From positions 62,001 to 126,000 of the forward strand of contig JANQGM010000005.1 of assembly GCA_028277345.1 (NCBI GenBank): 64,000 nt of DNA, read 5' to 3'. The notes below the pieces were generated by a model. The model made no database searches. It saw only the letters and a list, made by a program, of their open reading frames with translations, and was not told where the DNA came from. The stretch is from Candidatus Bipolaricaulota bacterium (GTDB lineage Bacteria; Bipolaricaulota; Bipolaricaulia; UBA7950; UBA9294). Each line of letters starts with the position of its first letter. Position 1 is the first letter of the stretch. Position numbers and translations under genes: made by a program. Shown piece after piece: positions 52,846 through 62,252 of the stretch.

Positions 52846-53811
52846 ATGAAAGCAATCATCCAAACCGCATACGGTTCTCCAGGAACGTTCGAGCTTCGAG
52901 AAATCCCCGCTCCATCTCTGAAGAGGCCGGATGATGTATTGATCAACGTACATGCAGCCGCAATTCACGCTGGGGACGTGTTCATGATGCGTGGCGTCCC
53001 GGTGTTTACACGCTTCGTCGTTGGGTTTCCAACGCCGAGAAACTATATCCCCGGCTTCGATGTCGCCGGCGTCGTCACGGCTGTCGGAGACCGTGTCACG
53101 CAACTCAAGCCAGGCGATCGCGTCTACGGCACATTCCCGCATACCTGCGCGGAGGTGGTCGTTACACGCGCAACGAAGCTGGCTCACGTACCCTCGAATC
53201 TCTCACTTTCCGAAGCCGCCGCGGTTCCCGTATCTGCCTCAGCGGCACTCATTGGCATTCGCGATGTTGGGAAGGTCAGGTCCGGAATGAAGGTATTGAT
53301 CAATGGTGCGTCCGGCGGCGTGGGAACCTACGCCGTACAGATCGCCAAGGTCTACGGCGCAGAAGTCACGGGGGTATGCAGCGGGAAGAACGAGGTGCTG
53401 GTACGGTCGATCGGCGCCGATCATGTCATTGACTATACGCGGCAGGATTTCACAGATGGCGAAGCTCGATACGATGTGATTCTCGACCAAGTGGCCAACC
53501 ACCCACTTGCGGCGTACAGGCGCGTGTTGACGCCATCCGGCCGCTACATCCCAAACAGCGGACATAGTGGGATGCCTTTCATCCTCAAGTCCATGCTGGC
53601 TTCGATCTTCATTCGCCAACAGGCATCAACGTACTTCGCGGAGCCGAAGCCGAGAGACCTCGCCGCACTCACCCAACTCATCGAAGCCGGGAAGCTCAAA
53701 CCCATCATCGACCGCACGTACGCCCTCGCCGAGGCCAGTGACGCGTTCGCCTACCTCAACGAAGGCCATGCACGAGGCAAGGTCGTGCTGATCATGCCCG
53801 ATGCGTCATAG
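52846..53811 (+). CDS. NAD(P)-dependent MDR oxidoreductase (third of three)
   Basis: 321 aa behind GAAAGAGGAACG. YIPGFDVAGVVTAVGDRVTQLKPGDRVYG and LINGASGGVGTYAVQIAKVYGAEVTGVCSGKN, then GADHVIDYTRQDF. It is closer to copy 2 than to copy 1, suggesting local duplication. Zinc-free reductase of unknown carbonyl or quinone substrate. Confidence 0.88.
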   Translation: MKAIIQTAYGSPGTFELREIPAPSLKRPDDVLINVHAAAIHAGDVFMMRGVPVFTRFVVGFPTPRNYIPGFDVAGVVTAVGDRVTQLKPGDRVYGTFPHTCAEVVVTRATKLAHVPSNLSLSEAAAVPVSASAALIGIRDVGKVRSGMKVLINGASGGVGTYAVQIAKVYGAEVTGVCSGKNEVLVRSIGADHVIDYTRQDFTDGEARYDVILDQVANHPLAAYRRVLTPSGRYIPNSGHSGMPFILKSMLASIFIRQQASTYFAEPKPRDLAALTQLIEAGKLKPIIDRTYALAEASDAFAYLNEGHARGKVVLIMPDAS

Positions 53812-53837
53812 CACACACTTCACGGATTGCGGAGCCC

Positions 53838-54743
53838 CTAGCCGATCGGAAGGTATCCGATGCCGTCAGGGTGAATGCCGGCCTCAAATCGATCGATCTC
53901 TCTGAGCGATGCAACATCGATAATCGAAACATCGTTGGTCTTGTTATTGGCGATGTAGGCGCGAGTTCCGTCAGGGTTGAACACAATACCTCCAGGCCAG
54001 CGCCCCACGGGTATTCGTTTGATCTCCCAGTGTCGAGACGTATCGATCACGGACACATCGTGGGACAGCCGGTTGGCCGTAAAGGCGTAGCGGCCATCCG
54101 GAGAGAAGACCAGCCGTACCGGAAGATCTCCAATTGGATGCTTGGCCAGAATGCCGTGGTGCTCCGTGCTGAGCACGTAGATGTTGTTCTCCTCCTGGTT
54201 GGCAACATAGAGGAACTCGCCGGATGGATGAACGGCTACGCCTTCCGGCTTCTTCCCAACCCCGATGTGTTTCTCAATTTCGTCCGATTGAGTGTCGAGC
54301 AACGAGATCGTGTCCGAGCCCAGATTGGGAACGTAGAGATAGCGCCAGTCCGGCGTGGGTGAAAGCATGTGAGAAAGCCGCTGGCCGGTGGGAATGATCT
54401 TCAGCAATTCGTGATCGGGCCGACGATAAATGAAGACCTTGTTTGCATAGGTCACCGCGATATACAGCTTCGAGCCATCCGGCGAAATTTTTAGATCATG
54501 AGGAAATTGGAACTCAGAGTGCTCGAACCGGTCCGTCTCCTCCATGCCAACGGTATCCAAAACCGAAATGCTGTTACCCATCGCATTGGACACATAAGCC
54601 ATCGCGCCATCTGCAGTCATCGCGATCTCATGAGGGTGACTGCCTACCTGAACCTTGGACAAACATTGCCCATCGTCTGCATTCAGAAACCATACGCTGT
54701 TTTCGTCCTTGTTCAAAACGATCAGAATTCCATTCATCGACAT
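53838..54743 (-). CDS. YVTN-family beta-propeller protein
   Basis: 301 aa from ATG 54743 (GGAGG upstream). Seven repeats of about 42 residues with the SPDGxxxYVAN signature: MTADGAMAYVSN, SPDGSKLYIAV, YLYVPNLGSDTISLLD, HPSGEFLYVANQ, SPDGRYAFTANRLSHDVSVID, NPDGTRAYIANNKTNDVSIID. No signal peptide, unusual for YVTN proteins, which are commonly exported or surface-layer linked. Protein-binding or lactonase-like role possible. Divergent from the ligase/Mur cluster. Confidence 0.88.
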   Translation of the reverse strand: MSMNGILIVLNKDENSVWFLNADDGQCLSKVQVGSHPHEIAMTADGAMAYVSNAMGNSISVLDTVGMEETDRFEHSEFQFPHDLKISPDGSKLYIAVTYANKVFIYRRPDHELLKIIPTGQRLSHMLSPTPDWRYLYVPNLGSDTISLLDTQSDEIEKHIGVGKKPEGVAVHPSGEFLYVANQEENNIYVLSTEHHGILAKHPIGDLPVRLVFSPDGRYAFTANRLSHDVSVIDTSRHWEIKRIPVGRWPGGIVFNPDGTRAYIANNKTNDVSIIDVASLREIDRFEAGIHPDGIGYLPIG

Positions 54744-54864
54744 CATCGCCTCCATCTACCACCGTGACTTGCCCAACGTATTGATCATACCGCGATTCGA
54801 AGCGGGGTCTCCAATTGACCCAGCTTCGCGCTGCCTCTACCATCGGATGGAGAAGGGAGAGAGA

Positions 54865-56220
54865 ATGTCTACGCGACTCCATCGCTACAGGTTCGGGAAG
54901 AAGCCACCGCATATCGATGCGTGCATTCGCGCGCTCGTCAACCATGCCTTTGACAAGGTACCTTACATCCGTGAACAGTATCAAAATGCGGGCGTCTCTC
55001 CTCAGTCGATCGCGGGTCTGGAGGACCTCCCGCGCCTTCCCCGAATTCATCGCAATGCGTATGACATGCGGTTCATTGAGCGACACCTGCGATCAGATGC
55101 GAAACCAAGCCGCCTGCATAGCTCGCCGACGAGCGGCACCACCGGCCTTCACCTGGACGTCTATGCGTCGACTTCAGAAACAGCCTATCGACGCATGCTT
55201 CTCTATCGCAGCATGAGGAAGATCGTTCGGATTCCGCTAGGCTTTCGCATCGTTCATATCTGGCCCGGTGTATTCGGAGCCAAGGAGGTCCGTCATTACG
55301 GATTGGGAAGGGTGTTCCCCGTATCCCGCAAGCTTCCTCTCGCCACGCAAGCCGCCCTGGTTCGGAAAGCGAGCCCTCACATTATCACGGGTCCCACCAC
55401 CTGCATCGAGCTGATCGCCGAGCAAATACTTTCCGACGGAGCGCCCTTTCCCAAATGCAACGTACTTTGCCGTGGTGAAACAGTCTTCCCAGAGGCTAGA
55501 GACACAATGCGCCGAGCCTTTCGCGGCCACATCGGCGATCTCTACAGCGTTGAGGAGATCGGGAATGTCGCTTGGGAGTGCCGCGAGAACCCCGGCGTCT
55601 TCCATATCCAGACAGACGGATGCCACGTAGAAATCGTCGACTCCGAGGGTCAGTTCGTTCCCGCAGGAACGCCCGGCTCCGTTTTACTCACGAATCTGTT
55701 CAACTGGACGATGCCCTTTATCCGTTATGAGGTCGGCGATATCGCCGCTCTTGCACGACCGGAGGATGATGTCTGTCGCTGTGGTCATTCCGGCCCGACG
55801 TTGGTGCAATTCGATGGACGCGCCGACGATTACATCGTGCGCGAAGATGGCTCAAGGCTCTCTCCTCGCGTCGTGATCTCGGCCATGCGTAGAGCATTTC
55901 GCAATTTCGAGGCCGAAAACAACATCCTAATTCCTCGTTACAAGGTTGAGCAACAATCCGAAAGAAAGATGCACATCCAAGTCCTATCTCCTGTACCGCT
56001 GACCGAGCAGCTCCGCGATGCCCTCCGAGAAGGCCTCATGAAGTATCGCCTCGGCCCCATCATTACCATAGAGCGAATGTCTGAGCTTCCGCTCGAACCA
56101 TCCGGAAAGTTTCGCCGCATCATCTCACAGGTGTCTCCTTCCGAGAACGCAGGCAAGCCGATCCACAACTTCAATGACGACGAAATCCAGGCAACGGATG
56201 GGGCAGTTGACCTCCCATGA
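54865..56220 (+). CDS. PaaK/CapK-like adenylate-forming ligase (copy 2)
   Basis: 451 aa from ATG 54865 (AAGGGAGAGAG upstream; in-frame ATG 54847 possible, while 54655 would run into the divergent gene). HAFDKVPYIREQYQNAG, P-loop SSPTSGTTGLHLDVYAS, LYSVEEIGNVAWEC, TNLFNWTMPFIRYEVGD, a CRCGHSGPTL segment, GRADDYI and C-terminal EPSGKFRRI. It activates a carboxylate as acyl-AMP. It overlaps copy 3 (ATGA), and the pair begins the putative surface-polymer cluster. Confidence 0.88.
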   Translation: MSTRLHRYRFGKKPPHIDACIRALVNHAFDKVPYIREQYQNAGVSPQSIAGLEDLPRLPRIHRNAYDMRFIERHLRSDAKPSRLHSSPTSGTTGLHLDVYASTSETAYRRMLLYRSMRKIVRIPLGFRIVHIWPGVFGAKEVRHYGLGRVFPVSRKLPLATQAALVRKASPHIITGPTTCIELIAEQILSDGAPFPKCNVLCRGETVFPEARDTMRRAFRGHIGDLYSVEEIGNVAWECRENPGVFHIQTDGCHVEIVDSEGQFVPAGTPGSVLLTNLFNWTMPFIRYEVGDIAALARPEDDVCRCGHSGPTLVQFDGRADDYIVREDGSRLSPRVVISAMRRAFRNFEAENNILIPRYKVEQQSERKMHIQVLSPVPLTEQLRDALREGLMKYRLGPIITIERMSELPLEPSGKFRRIISQVSPSENAGKPIHNFNDDEIQATDGAVDLP

Positions 56221-57560
56221 CAAAGCTTCTGGACACCGGCTATCTTGCGCTACGCGGGCGCCACGTTGCGAAATTGCCTTTCCGGTCGCACGATACGCTC
56301 ATTCGATATCAGACGAGAAACATGAAGCGAATCATCAATCATGCGTTCAACCACGTGCCCTATTATCGTGAGTTATCTCACCGAACCGGGGTGTGTCCTG
56401 AATCGCTTCGGACGGCCGCCGACCTCGCCCAGCTTCCGCTTCTTGATGGCCGAGTCCTCCAAGAAAACCCAACACACTTCGTGTCGACAACGCACCCGCT
56501 GGCCGCCCTCCACAAGATCTATTCAACCGGCACATCTGCCTATGGCAGCAAAACGGTCTACTGGCCCACCCACGACCTCATGGTCAAAGCCGCCTACCGA
56601 GAACGCGATCGCCAGGTCCTGCGCCATCTGATCGGGAAGGCCATTGGCCTCAGGCGGCTTACCTTTTTCCATCCGGATTCTTCAACCGCGCAATCGAGCC
56701 GCTTCTACCATTCGCGCCTTTGGATTCCAAGTTGGATCATGCAGACCCATTGGGCATCAACAGCGCTTTCTGTTCCCGAGATCGTTCGTCGGCTCAATGA
56801 ACTTCGCCCCGATGTCGTTCATTCGTATGGCTCTTTCGCGGAATCGTTCTTGCTCGCCATTCTTGAGAGGAATCTGGACGTTCACCTTCCCAAGGTATGG
56901 TCCTTTGGCGGGGATGGGGTGACGTCGCACGGACGGACGCGAATCGAGCGAGATCTCCCCATTCGGCTCCATTCTTCCTATAGCGCCGTGGAAAGCGGGC
57001 GGATCGGATTCGAGTGTGAGGACAACAAGGGCTATCACATCAATATCGATGTCTGTTCCATTCGGCTCGTTGATGAAAAAGGAAGCGATGTTTCAGGCTC
57101 AACGGCCGGAGAGGTCGTGTTGTCGAACCTCATCAATACCGGAACCATCCTACTGAACTATCGTTTGGGCGATTATGCCATGTGGGGAAGAGAATCGTGC
57201 TCCTGCGGAAGAAACCTTCCACTGCTTCAGTTAACCGGCTCTCGGACAAGTAGCTGGCTTCAGCTGCGAAATGGACATCGTCTTCAGGAACATGCCCTCC
57301 TGCACGCCTGCAAGGAGCGCATGCATGATGTGCTCAATGTGCGAATCGTGGAACATGAACCCGAAACGATTACGTGGAAAGTTGTTCTTCGCAAAGGAGC
57401 TGATCCGCTCCTCACGGCTGAAGATCTGGAACGCTGCTCGCGCTCTGTCATGAGCCCCGGGGCTACGATTAGCATAGAGTTTGTGGACACCATCCCGTTG
57501 GCTCATGGAGAGAAACTCACGCGGATTTTCAAACCACGGGCTGATGGTCATCAGAGCTGA
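56217..57560 (+). CDS. PaaK/CapK-like adenylate-forming ligase (copy 3)
   Basis: 447 aa. HAFNHVPYYRELSHRTG, nucleotide loop IYSTGTSAYGSKT, SFGGDGVTSHGRTRIE, LHSSYSAVESGRIGFEC (where copies 1 and 2 have YSxEEIG), CSCGRNLPLL and C-terminal LAHGEKLTRIFK. The GRxDD hinge is replaced by GSRTSSW, so catalysis or acceptor handling differs from copy 2. A heterodimer or two-step use with copy 2 is possible. Confidence 0.85.
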   Translation: MTKLLDTGYLALRGRHVAKLPFRSHDTLIRYQTRNMKRIINHAFNHVPYYRELSHRTGVCPESLRTAADLAQLPLLDGRVLQENPTHFVSTTHPLAALHKIYSTGTSAYGSKTVYWPTHDLMVKAAYRERDRQVLRHLIGKAIGLRRLTFFHPDSSTAQSSRFYHSRLWIPSWIMQTHWASTALSVPEIVRRLNELRPDVVHSYGSFAESFLLAILERNLDVHLPKVWSFGGDGVTSHGRTRIERDLPIRLHSSYSAVESGRIGFECEDNKGYHINIDVCSIRLVDEKGSDVSGSTAGEVVLSNLINTGTILLNYRLGDYAMWGRESCSCGRNLPLLQLTGSRTSSWLQLRNGHRLQEHALLHACKERMHDVLNVRIVEHEPETITWKVVLRKGADPLLTAEDLERCSRSVMSPGATISIEFVDTIPLAHGEKLTRIFKPRADGHQS

Positions 57561-57877
57561 TCCCGATGTGTTTCTCCCAGACCAAGCTCCTCGCATGGAA
57601 CGGGGACATGGGCTGTCTCCTCCCACAGGACGTGAGGGGATTCGCCCATCGCCCCCTGGATGGCACATGTTAGATTCTTCAGTTCGTTGGATGAAACCTC
57701 AGTCTTAGGAACACGCTGGAAGAAAACTCGAATGGCCAACGGAGATTCTTGGAGCACATGAAAGCGAAGCATCCATGCGCACTTGTAGAAGGCGACACAC
57801 GCAGCTCGCCACATACTGATTTTGCGCGTGACAGGCCCTCCTTCTCCGTGTACGATCCTCAAAAGGATGATCTACCT
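57561..57877. other. Gap between ligase and Mur-ligase genes
   Basis: About 320 bp without a supported gene. A minus-strand frame at 57551-57862 lacks family similarity. The plus-strand extension of the Mur-ligase frame back to 57749 is polar, non-family sequence. No clear promoter or terminator seen. Confidence 0.4.
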
Positions 57878-59248
57878 ATGCGTCGATTCAGTCACCTCTA
57901 CCAACTGCTCAAAATCCGTCAAATGTGGAGCCAGCTAGGAATTTCATTCCTATCTCGGATCTATCGAGCGCGGCGGCTCTGTAGATACATCCTCGTTTCA
58001 CTAAGAACTCCCATACAGCGAGCACGGCTCCGCATCAGTGTCCTGGCACGCTTAGGGCGCCTCCCATGGTGGCTCGCCACGTTGTATCGAAGGGTTCTTA
58101 TCCCTCACGTAAAGATCGTCGCCGTCGTTGGATCATTCGGAAAGACAACGACTCGCCGAACCATAGCCGCCGCACTAGGCGACCAGAGTCCCGACCAGGA
58201 TGATTGGAACGCGCGGGCTGCCATCGCCTACTCGGTCCTCCGCATCCGCCCATGGAAGCGGCTCGCCGTACTAGAGGTGGGCATTGGCCGCAAGGGAGTC
58301 ATGGGACCCTATGCTCGCACCGTCCGCCCGAATGTTGCGGTTGTCACCAGCATCGGATCCGAACATCTCTCTCAGCTAGGCTCTCTCATGGTCACGCGAT
58401 CCGAGAAGGCAAAGATGGTCGAGGCCGTTCCCCCGACCGGCCGAGTATTCTTGAATGGGGACGACGAAAACGTTCTTTGGATGCAAACTCGTTCCTCAGC
58501 CCCGATCGAGACCTTCGGTTTCTCGGAACGAAACGATTATCAGGCCTCCAAGTTGCAGCGCGATCAGCTGAATGGCATTCGTTTTGACCTTCAACATCGG
58601 GGAGAGAGTGTCAGGGTCAGTTCACGCTTCCTCGGAGAGCACATGGCGTATCCCCTGATGGCGGCCTATGCCGTAGGGCGTTATTTCGGAGTCTCCTCCC
58701 AGTCGATCTTGCAGAACCTCGCCACCTTGGAATCAACGCGCAATCGGCTTCAGTTGATTGAGGTCAAAGAGGGCGTGCATGTGGTGTTGGATGCCTGCAA
58801 GGCAACATTGGAGACCATTGAAACCGCGATCGAAACGGTCCGTCATCTTCCCGCGAAGCGAAAGGTTATGATCATGGGCGATGTTGAGGAACCGCCTGGA
58901 AGCCAAGGACCGATCTACCGAGCATTGGGGATTCAACTGGGCGAGGTATTCGATCGCGCGATTCTCGTTGGTGGAAAGACGAACCTGTCCAGGCTCCGCG
59001 TTGGAACAACAGCGGCCGGCCTGTCGAAAGACGCCGTTACCAACCTTCGCAATGATCCCCAGTTACTGGCTTCAGCCATTCGAGAGGAATTGAAACCGGG
59101 ATCACTCATCTTGGTCAAGGGACGCTCAACTCAGCATCTTGAGCGTGCGGTTCTCAGTCTCATTGGTTGGCACGTCACGTGTTCGATCCGGTTTTGCGCT
59201 TGGCATCGCCACTGCACAACGTGCCCATACCTCACGATGGGTTCTTAG
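57878..59248 (+). CDS. Divergent Mur ligase-family protein
   Basis: 456 aa from ATG 57878 (AAAAGGATG upstream). Central Mur ATPase domain with P-loop VVGSFGKTTTRRTIAAAL (83-100), VLEVGIGRKGVMGPYARTVRPNVAVVTSIGSEHL with the Mg-binding Glu/His, and a C-terminal Rossmann-like domain. The MurF motif DAYNANP is replaced by DACKATLET, and there is no UDP-MurNAc-binding N-domain; instead an 80-residue basic, partly hydrophobic N-terminus. It should form an amide between a carboxyl and an amine using ATP, but not on UDP-MurNAc-peptide. Set between CapK-like ligases and a polymerase, it may link an amino compound to a surface polymer; inference. Confidence 0.82.
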   Translation: MRRFSHLYQLLKIRQMWSQLGISFLSRIYRARRLCRYILVSLRTPIQRARLRISVLARLGRLPWWLATLYRRVLIPHVKIVAVVGSFGKTTTRRTIAAALGDQSPDQDDWNARAAIAYSVLRIRPWKRLAVLEVGIGRKGVMGPYARTVRPNVAVVTSIGSEHLSQLGSLMVTRSEKAKMVEAVPPTGRVFLNGDDENVLWMQTRSSAPIETFGFSERNDYQASKLQRDQLNGIRFDLQHRGESVRVSSRFLGEHMAYPLMAAYAVGRYFGVSSQSILQNLATLESTRNRLQLIEVKEGVHVVLDACKATLETIETAIETVRHLPAKRKVMIMGDVEEPPGSQGPIYRALGIQLGEVFDRAILVGGKTNLSRLRVGTTAAGLSKDAVTNLRNDPQLLASAIREELKPGSLILVKGRSTQHLERAVLSLIGWHVTCSIRFCAWHRHCTTCPYLTMGS

Positions 59249-59287
59249 CCCTCCAAAATGACACCGCAAACGACTATGCTTTAAGCC

Positions 59288-61402
59288 ATGACAAACGAGT
59301 TACCCGCCTTAGAAAATGCATGCGCTCGTAGGCTCACAACGATCCTTCGGATCGGACTGATACTCACTCTTTTTCTCGCGCCACTCTGGATCTTCCCTCG
59401 AGGGTTCTCGCCGACTGCCGCCAAATTATCGCTGGCGCTTCTCGGCATGGGGGGGGTGTTTTGTCTGACCTTGGTACGGCTATGGGTTTCTCGATCTCGC
59501 GACATCCAGCTACCTTGGATTCTTCTGGGGACACTTCCATTCATTGTGGCCGCCGGGCTTTCTGTGCTCGGAGCGAAGAACCTCTACTTTGCCATAGGAA
59601 GCACGCTGCTCATTGCAGTCTTCATTCTATTTGGATGGAGCCTTTCCACCTCGATCATGACAGCCGAATGGCGGCAACGCATCCTCGCCGCGCTCCTTGC
59701 CTCGGCTACCCTATCAGCCCTGCTTGCATTCGCTCAATTCGTTGGTCTCCTTGGAGATCCAACGCTCGAACCGATCGAACGTGCAGCTTCCACATTCGTC
59801 AACCGGAATTTCCTCGGCGCCTTTCTCGGGGTCACTGCATTGCCATCGCTTTCGCTCCTATTCCGCCGGAAATATAGGCTCGCTCAATGGCTGGCCATCC
59901 CCTCCATTCTGCTGTGCCTGCTGGTGATGACGATCAATGAGCAGACGGGCATCCTATTGGCCTTTCTCGCGGGACTCCTGTTCTTGGCCGTCGGAATTGT
60001 GGTCTTTCGAGCCGGCTCTGCACTTGTCCAATACCGCCGGGGCCTTCTTGTGGCAGTTCTTGTTGTCATTATCGGCGTAGGAGGCGGACTCGCGCTTTGG
60101 ATGTCGAATCCGTCAAAACCCATCGAATCTACTTCAAACAGCATCGTCACAAACCTTTGGCGCTCCAACTCGGGAGGAACGCGTTTTGTCCTGTGGGGGA
60201 CAGCCCTTGAAATGTTACAAGATCAACCTCTCACTGGAGTTGGATTGGGAAACTACAAGAATCGGTACCTGGAATTTCGCACCGTCTATCACAGGCAGCC
60301 TGATGCACTCGTCCAGGGCCTTCGAACAGGAACAGCGGCACAAGCGCACAACGACTTCCTTCAGCTCATCGCCGAGCTGGGCATGCCAGGAATCATCGCC
60401 TTGTTGACTCTGGCAACGGCACTCGTCACGTTCTTCTGGAAGCGGCTTCAACGGCTTGACCGCGCGGAAGACAAACTGCAGCTTTTGTTCCTCCTGTCCG
60501 GCGCTGTGGTTGCAAGTGCTCATGCCGTCGTTAGCTTTCCCTTTCACATGCCCATCTCCGCGCTCGTCGTCGTTAGCTTGCTGGGACTCGCGGCCTCCCG
60601 GTCCTTGGGCACACGAGATTGGCTTCACTTCCAGTTGCCTGTGGGAGGCATGCGGGGACTTCTTATCGCCACAGGCGTTTTAGCCATCAGCACGAGCCTT
60701 GTGCTTGGGCGGGAGTACTTCGCGCACGCGGCCTATGTCAGAGGGCGTATCGATGCAGAAGCAGGCCATCATGAGGAGGCCGTCGAGGGTTTTGAGCGCA
60801 GCATCAGCTGGGCCCTGAATCACGTCAACGCACACTACTATCTGGCTGCATCCGCCCTGAACCTATCATCGGATGCGGCGCGCTCCGGGGATACGTCCCT
60901 CGCGCAATCGTACGATCGCATGGCCTATGGACATGCCAAACAAGCCCAAGCCGGCTATCCGACTGAGAAAAACCTTCTGCTACTTTCAGGCGTCGCCTCC
61001 AACCTCGGCCATTCAGAAGAAGCGAGAAGCCATATCAAGGGGCTGATCGACAGCGTTCCGTTCCATGCTGTGGAGAAGGATGCGCTCTATATCCTGGCAT
61101 CAGACCATGTCCGGCAAGGAGAACTCAGTCAAGCAAAGACTATTCTTGACGCACTTCTGGAAACCTACCCGGATCACGGGCAAGCCTACGTTCTAAGAGC
61201 CACACTCATGTCACGTGCCGGTCAACCCGAGGAAGCACGCCAATTGCTATTGCACGCACAGAGCGTTCTGTCAACCAAAATCGAGGAGCTTTCGCGGCAA
61301 ACGGGAGCTCATGCCCAAATGTCTCGGGAGATGCGCCTCCTGGAGATGAATCGAGCCCTTCAAGAGCTTGACGCCGTACGCGGTGCCTTGGATCGGCTGT
61401 AG
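59288..61402 (+). CDS. O-antigen ligase/polymerase (Wzy/WaaL-like) with C-terminal TPRs
   Basis: 704 aa. Residues about 15-475 have a dozen hydrophobic helices and the family blocks ASTFVNRNFLGAFLGV and LTGVGLGNYKNRYLEFR followed by AQAHNDFLQLIAELGMPGI, the large periplasmic loop of Wzy/WaaL proteins. After a last helix (GLLIATGVLAISTSLVLG) come TPR-like repeats (about 485-700; GHHEEAVEGFERSISWALNH, GHSEEARSHIKGL, GELSQAKTILDALLETYPDHGQAY). Such fusions polymerise or ligate lipid-linked glycans or O-link them to protein. Forty bp after the Mur ligase. Confidence 0.88.
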   Translation: MTNELPALENACARRLTTILRIGLILTLFLAPLWIFPRGFSPTAAKLSLALLGMGGVFCLTLVRLWVSRSRDIQLPWILLGTLPFIVAAGLSVLGAKNLYFAIGSTLLIAVFILFGWSLSTSIMTAEWRQRILAALLASATLSALLAFAQFVGLLGDPTLEPIERAASTFVNRNFLGAFLGVTALPSLSLLFRRKYRLAQWLAIPSILLCLLVMTINEQTGILLAFLAGLLFLAVGIVVFRAGSALVQYRRGLLVAVLVVIIGVGGGLALWMSNPSKPIESTSNSIVTNLWRSNSGGTRFVLWGTALEMLQDQPLTGVGLGNYKNRYLEFRTVYHRQPDALVQGLRTGTAAQAHNDFLQLIAELGMPGIIALLTLATALVTFFWKRLQRLDRAEDKLQLLFLLSGAVVASAHAVVSFPFHMPISALVVVSLLGLAASRSLGTRDWLHFQLPVGGMRGLLIATGVLAISTSLVLGREYFAHAAYVRGRIDAEAGHHEEAVEGFERSISWALNHVNAHYYLAASALNLSSDAARSGDTSLAQSYDRMAYGHAKQAQAGYPTEKNLLLLSGVASNLGHSEEARSHIKGLIDSVPFHAVEKDALYILASDHVRQGELSQAKTILDALLETYPDHGQAYVLRATLMSRAGQPEEARQLLLHAQSVLSTKIEELSRQTGAHAQMSREMRLLEMNRALQELDAVRGALDRL

Positions 61403-61512
61403 ACAACGAGATAATCCCGAATCTCGCCTATTAACCCTTTGTTGACGAGCCCCTAGACATCCCGCGCTTGGTATAGAGCAAAGCTGGCCGTTGAGACACA
61501 CATCCACCGCCC

Positions 61513-62175
61513 TCATTCGATCTCAGCGGCACGACTCGGAAGTTCTTCTGGATTCAATTCCCGGATAACGCGTGCCGGAACTCCGGCGACGAACGTGCGC
61601 GGCGGCACGTCCTCCAGAACGACGGCGCCTGCACCAACGACCGACCACTCTTTGACTGTAATCAACGGGACGACCTTCGCGCCAATTCCCAGGAACGCGC
61701 CAGTTTCGATCGTGCAGCTTCCTCCGAGATTGACTCCCGGCGCAAGCTGCGCGTAATCGCCAACCGAACAGCCATGCCCCACCGAGCACAACGTATTCAG
61801 GATAACGCCGTCTCCCACACAGGCCTCAGGGTTGACAACCGATCCTGCGATGGCAACGGACCCCAAACCCAGAGTCGACCGTGGCGAGTGAATCGATTGA
61901 GGATGCTTGAGGGTATGGATCGAGTGTCCGCGCTCTATCAGCGTCCGCTGAATTCGTCGACGGGAGCAGTTCTCTCCGATAGCGACCATCACGCCGTCAA
62001 AGGACGTATCGCGAATGAGGTCCGCAATCGAGCCGCCCATGGGGAAACCTTCGATCCTGCTACCGTGTGGATGATCATCGAAAAAGACAACGTCCAGACC
62101 TTTCGGAACGTTCAGCCGTAAGATATCGAGAAGGACTCGACCATGCCCTCCCGCTCCCGCTATCGCTATTCTCAT
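61513..62175 (-). CDS. NeuD/PglD-like sugar O-/N-acyltransferase
   Basis: 220 aa. N-terminal Rossmann-like PglD_N domain (IAGAGGHGRVLLDIL) and left-handed beta-helix from about residue 95: GSVAIAGSVVNPEACVGDGVILNTLCSVGHGCSVGDYAQLAPGVNLGGSCTIETGAFLGIGA. Catalytic His in SVGHGC. These trimers transfer acetyl or other acyl groups from CoA to nucleotide sugars. Convergent with the polymerase gene, it probably decorates the same polymer. Confidence 0.9.
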   Translation of the reverse strand: MRIAIAGAGGHGRVLLDILRLNVPKGLDVVFFDDHPHGSRIEGFPMGGSIADLIRDTSFDGVMVAIGENCSRRRIQRTLIERGHSIHTLKHPQSIHSPRSTLGLGSVAIAGSVVNPEACVGDGVILNTLCSVGHGCSVGDYAQLAPGVNLGGSCTIETGAFLGIGAKVVPLITVKEWSVVGAGAVVLEDVPPRTFVAGVPARVIRELNPEELPSRAAEIE

Positions 62176-62252
62176 CTCGAGCGCTCACCTACCAACTCGA
62201 CCAAGCCGCCTTTCTCTCAGATACGTACCGCTTGAAATGTGAACGGTTCCCA

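Noticed and set aside
57551-57862. Minus-strand frame of 103 codons in a gene gap
   Set aside because: No family similarity and overlap with the end of the third CapK-like gene.
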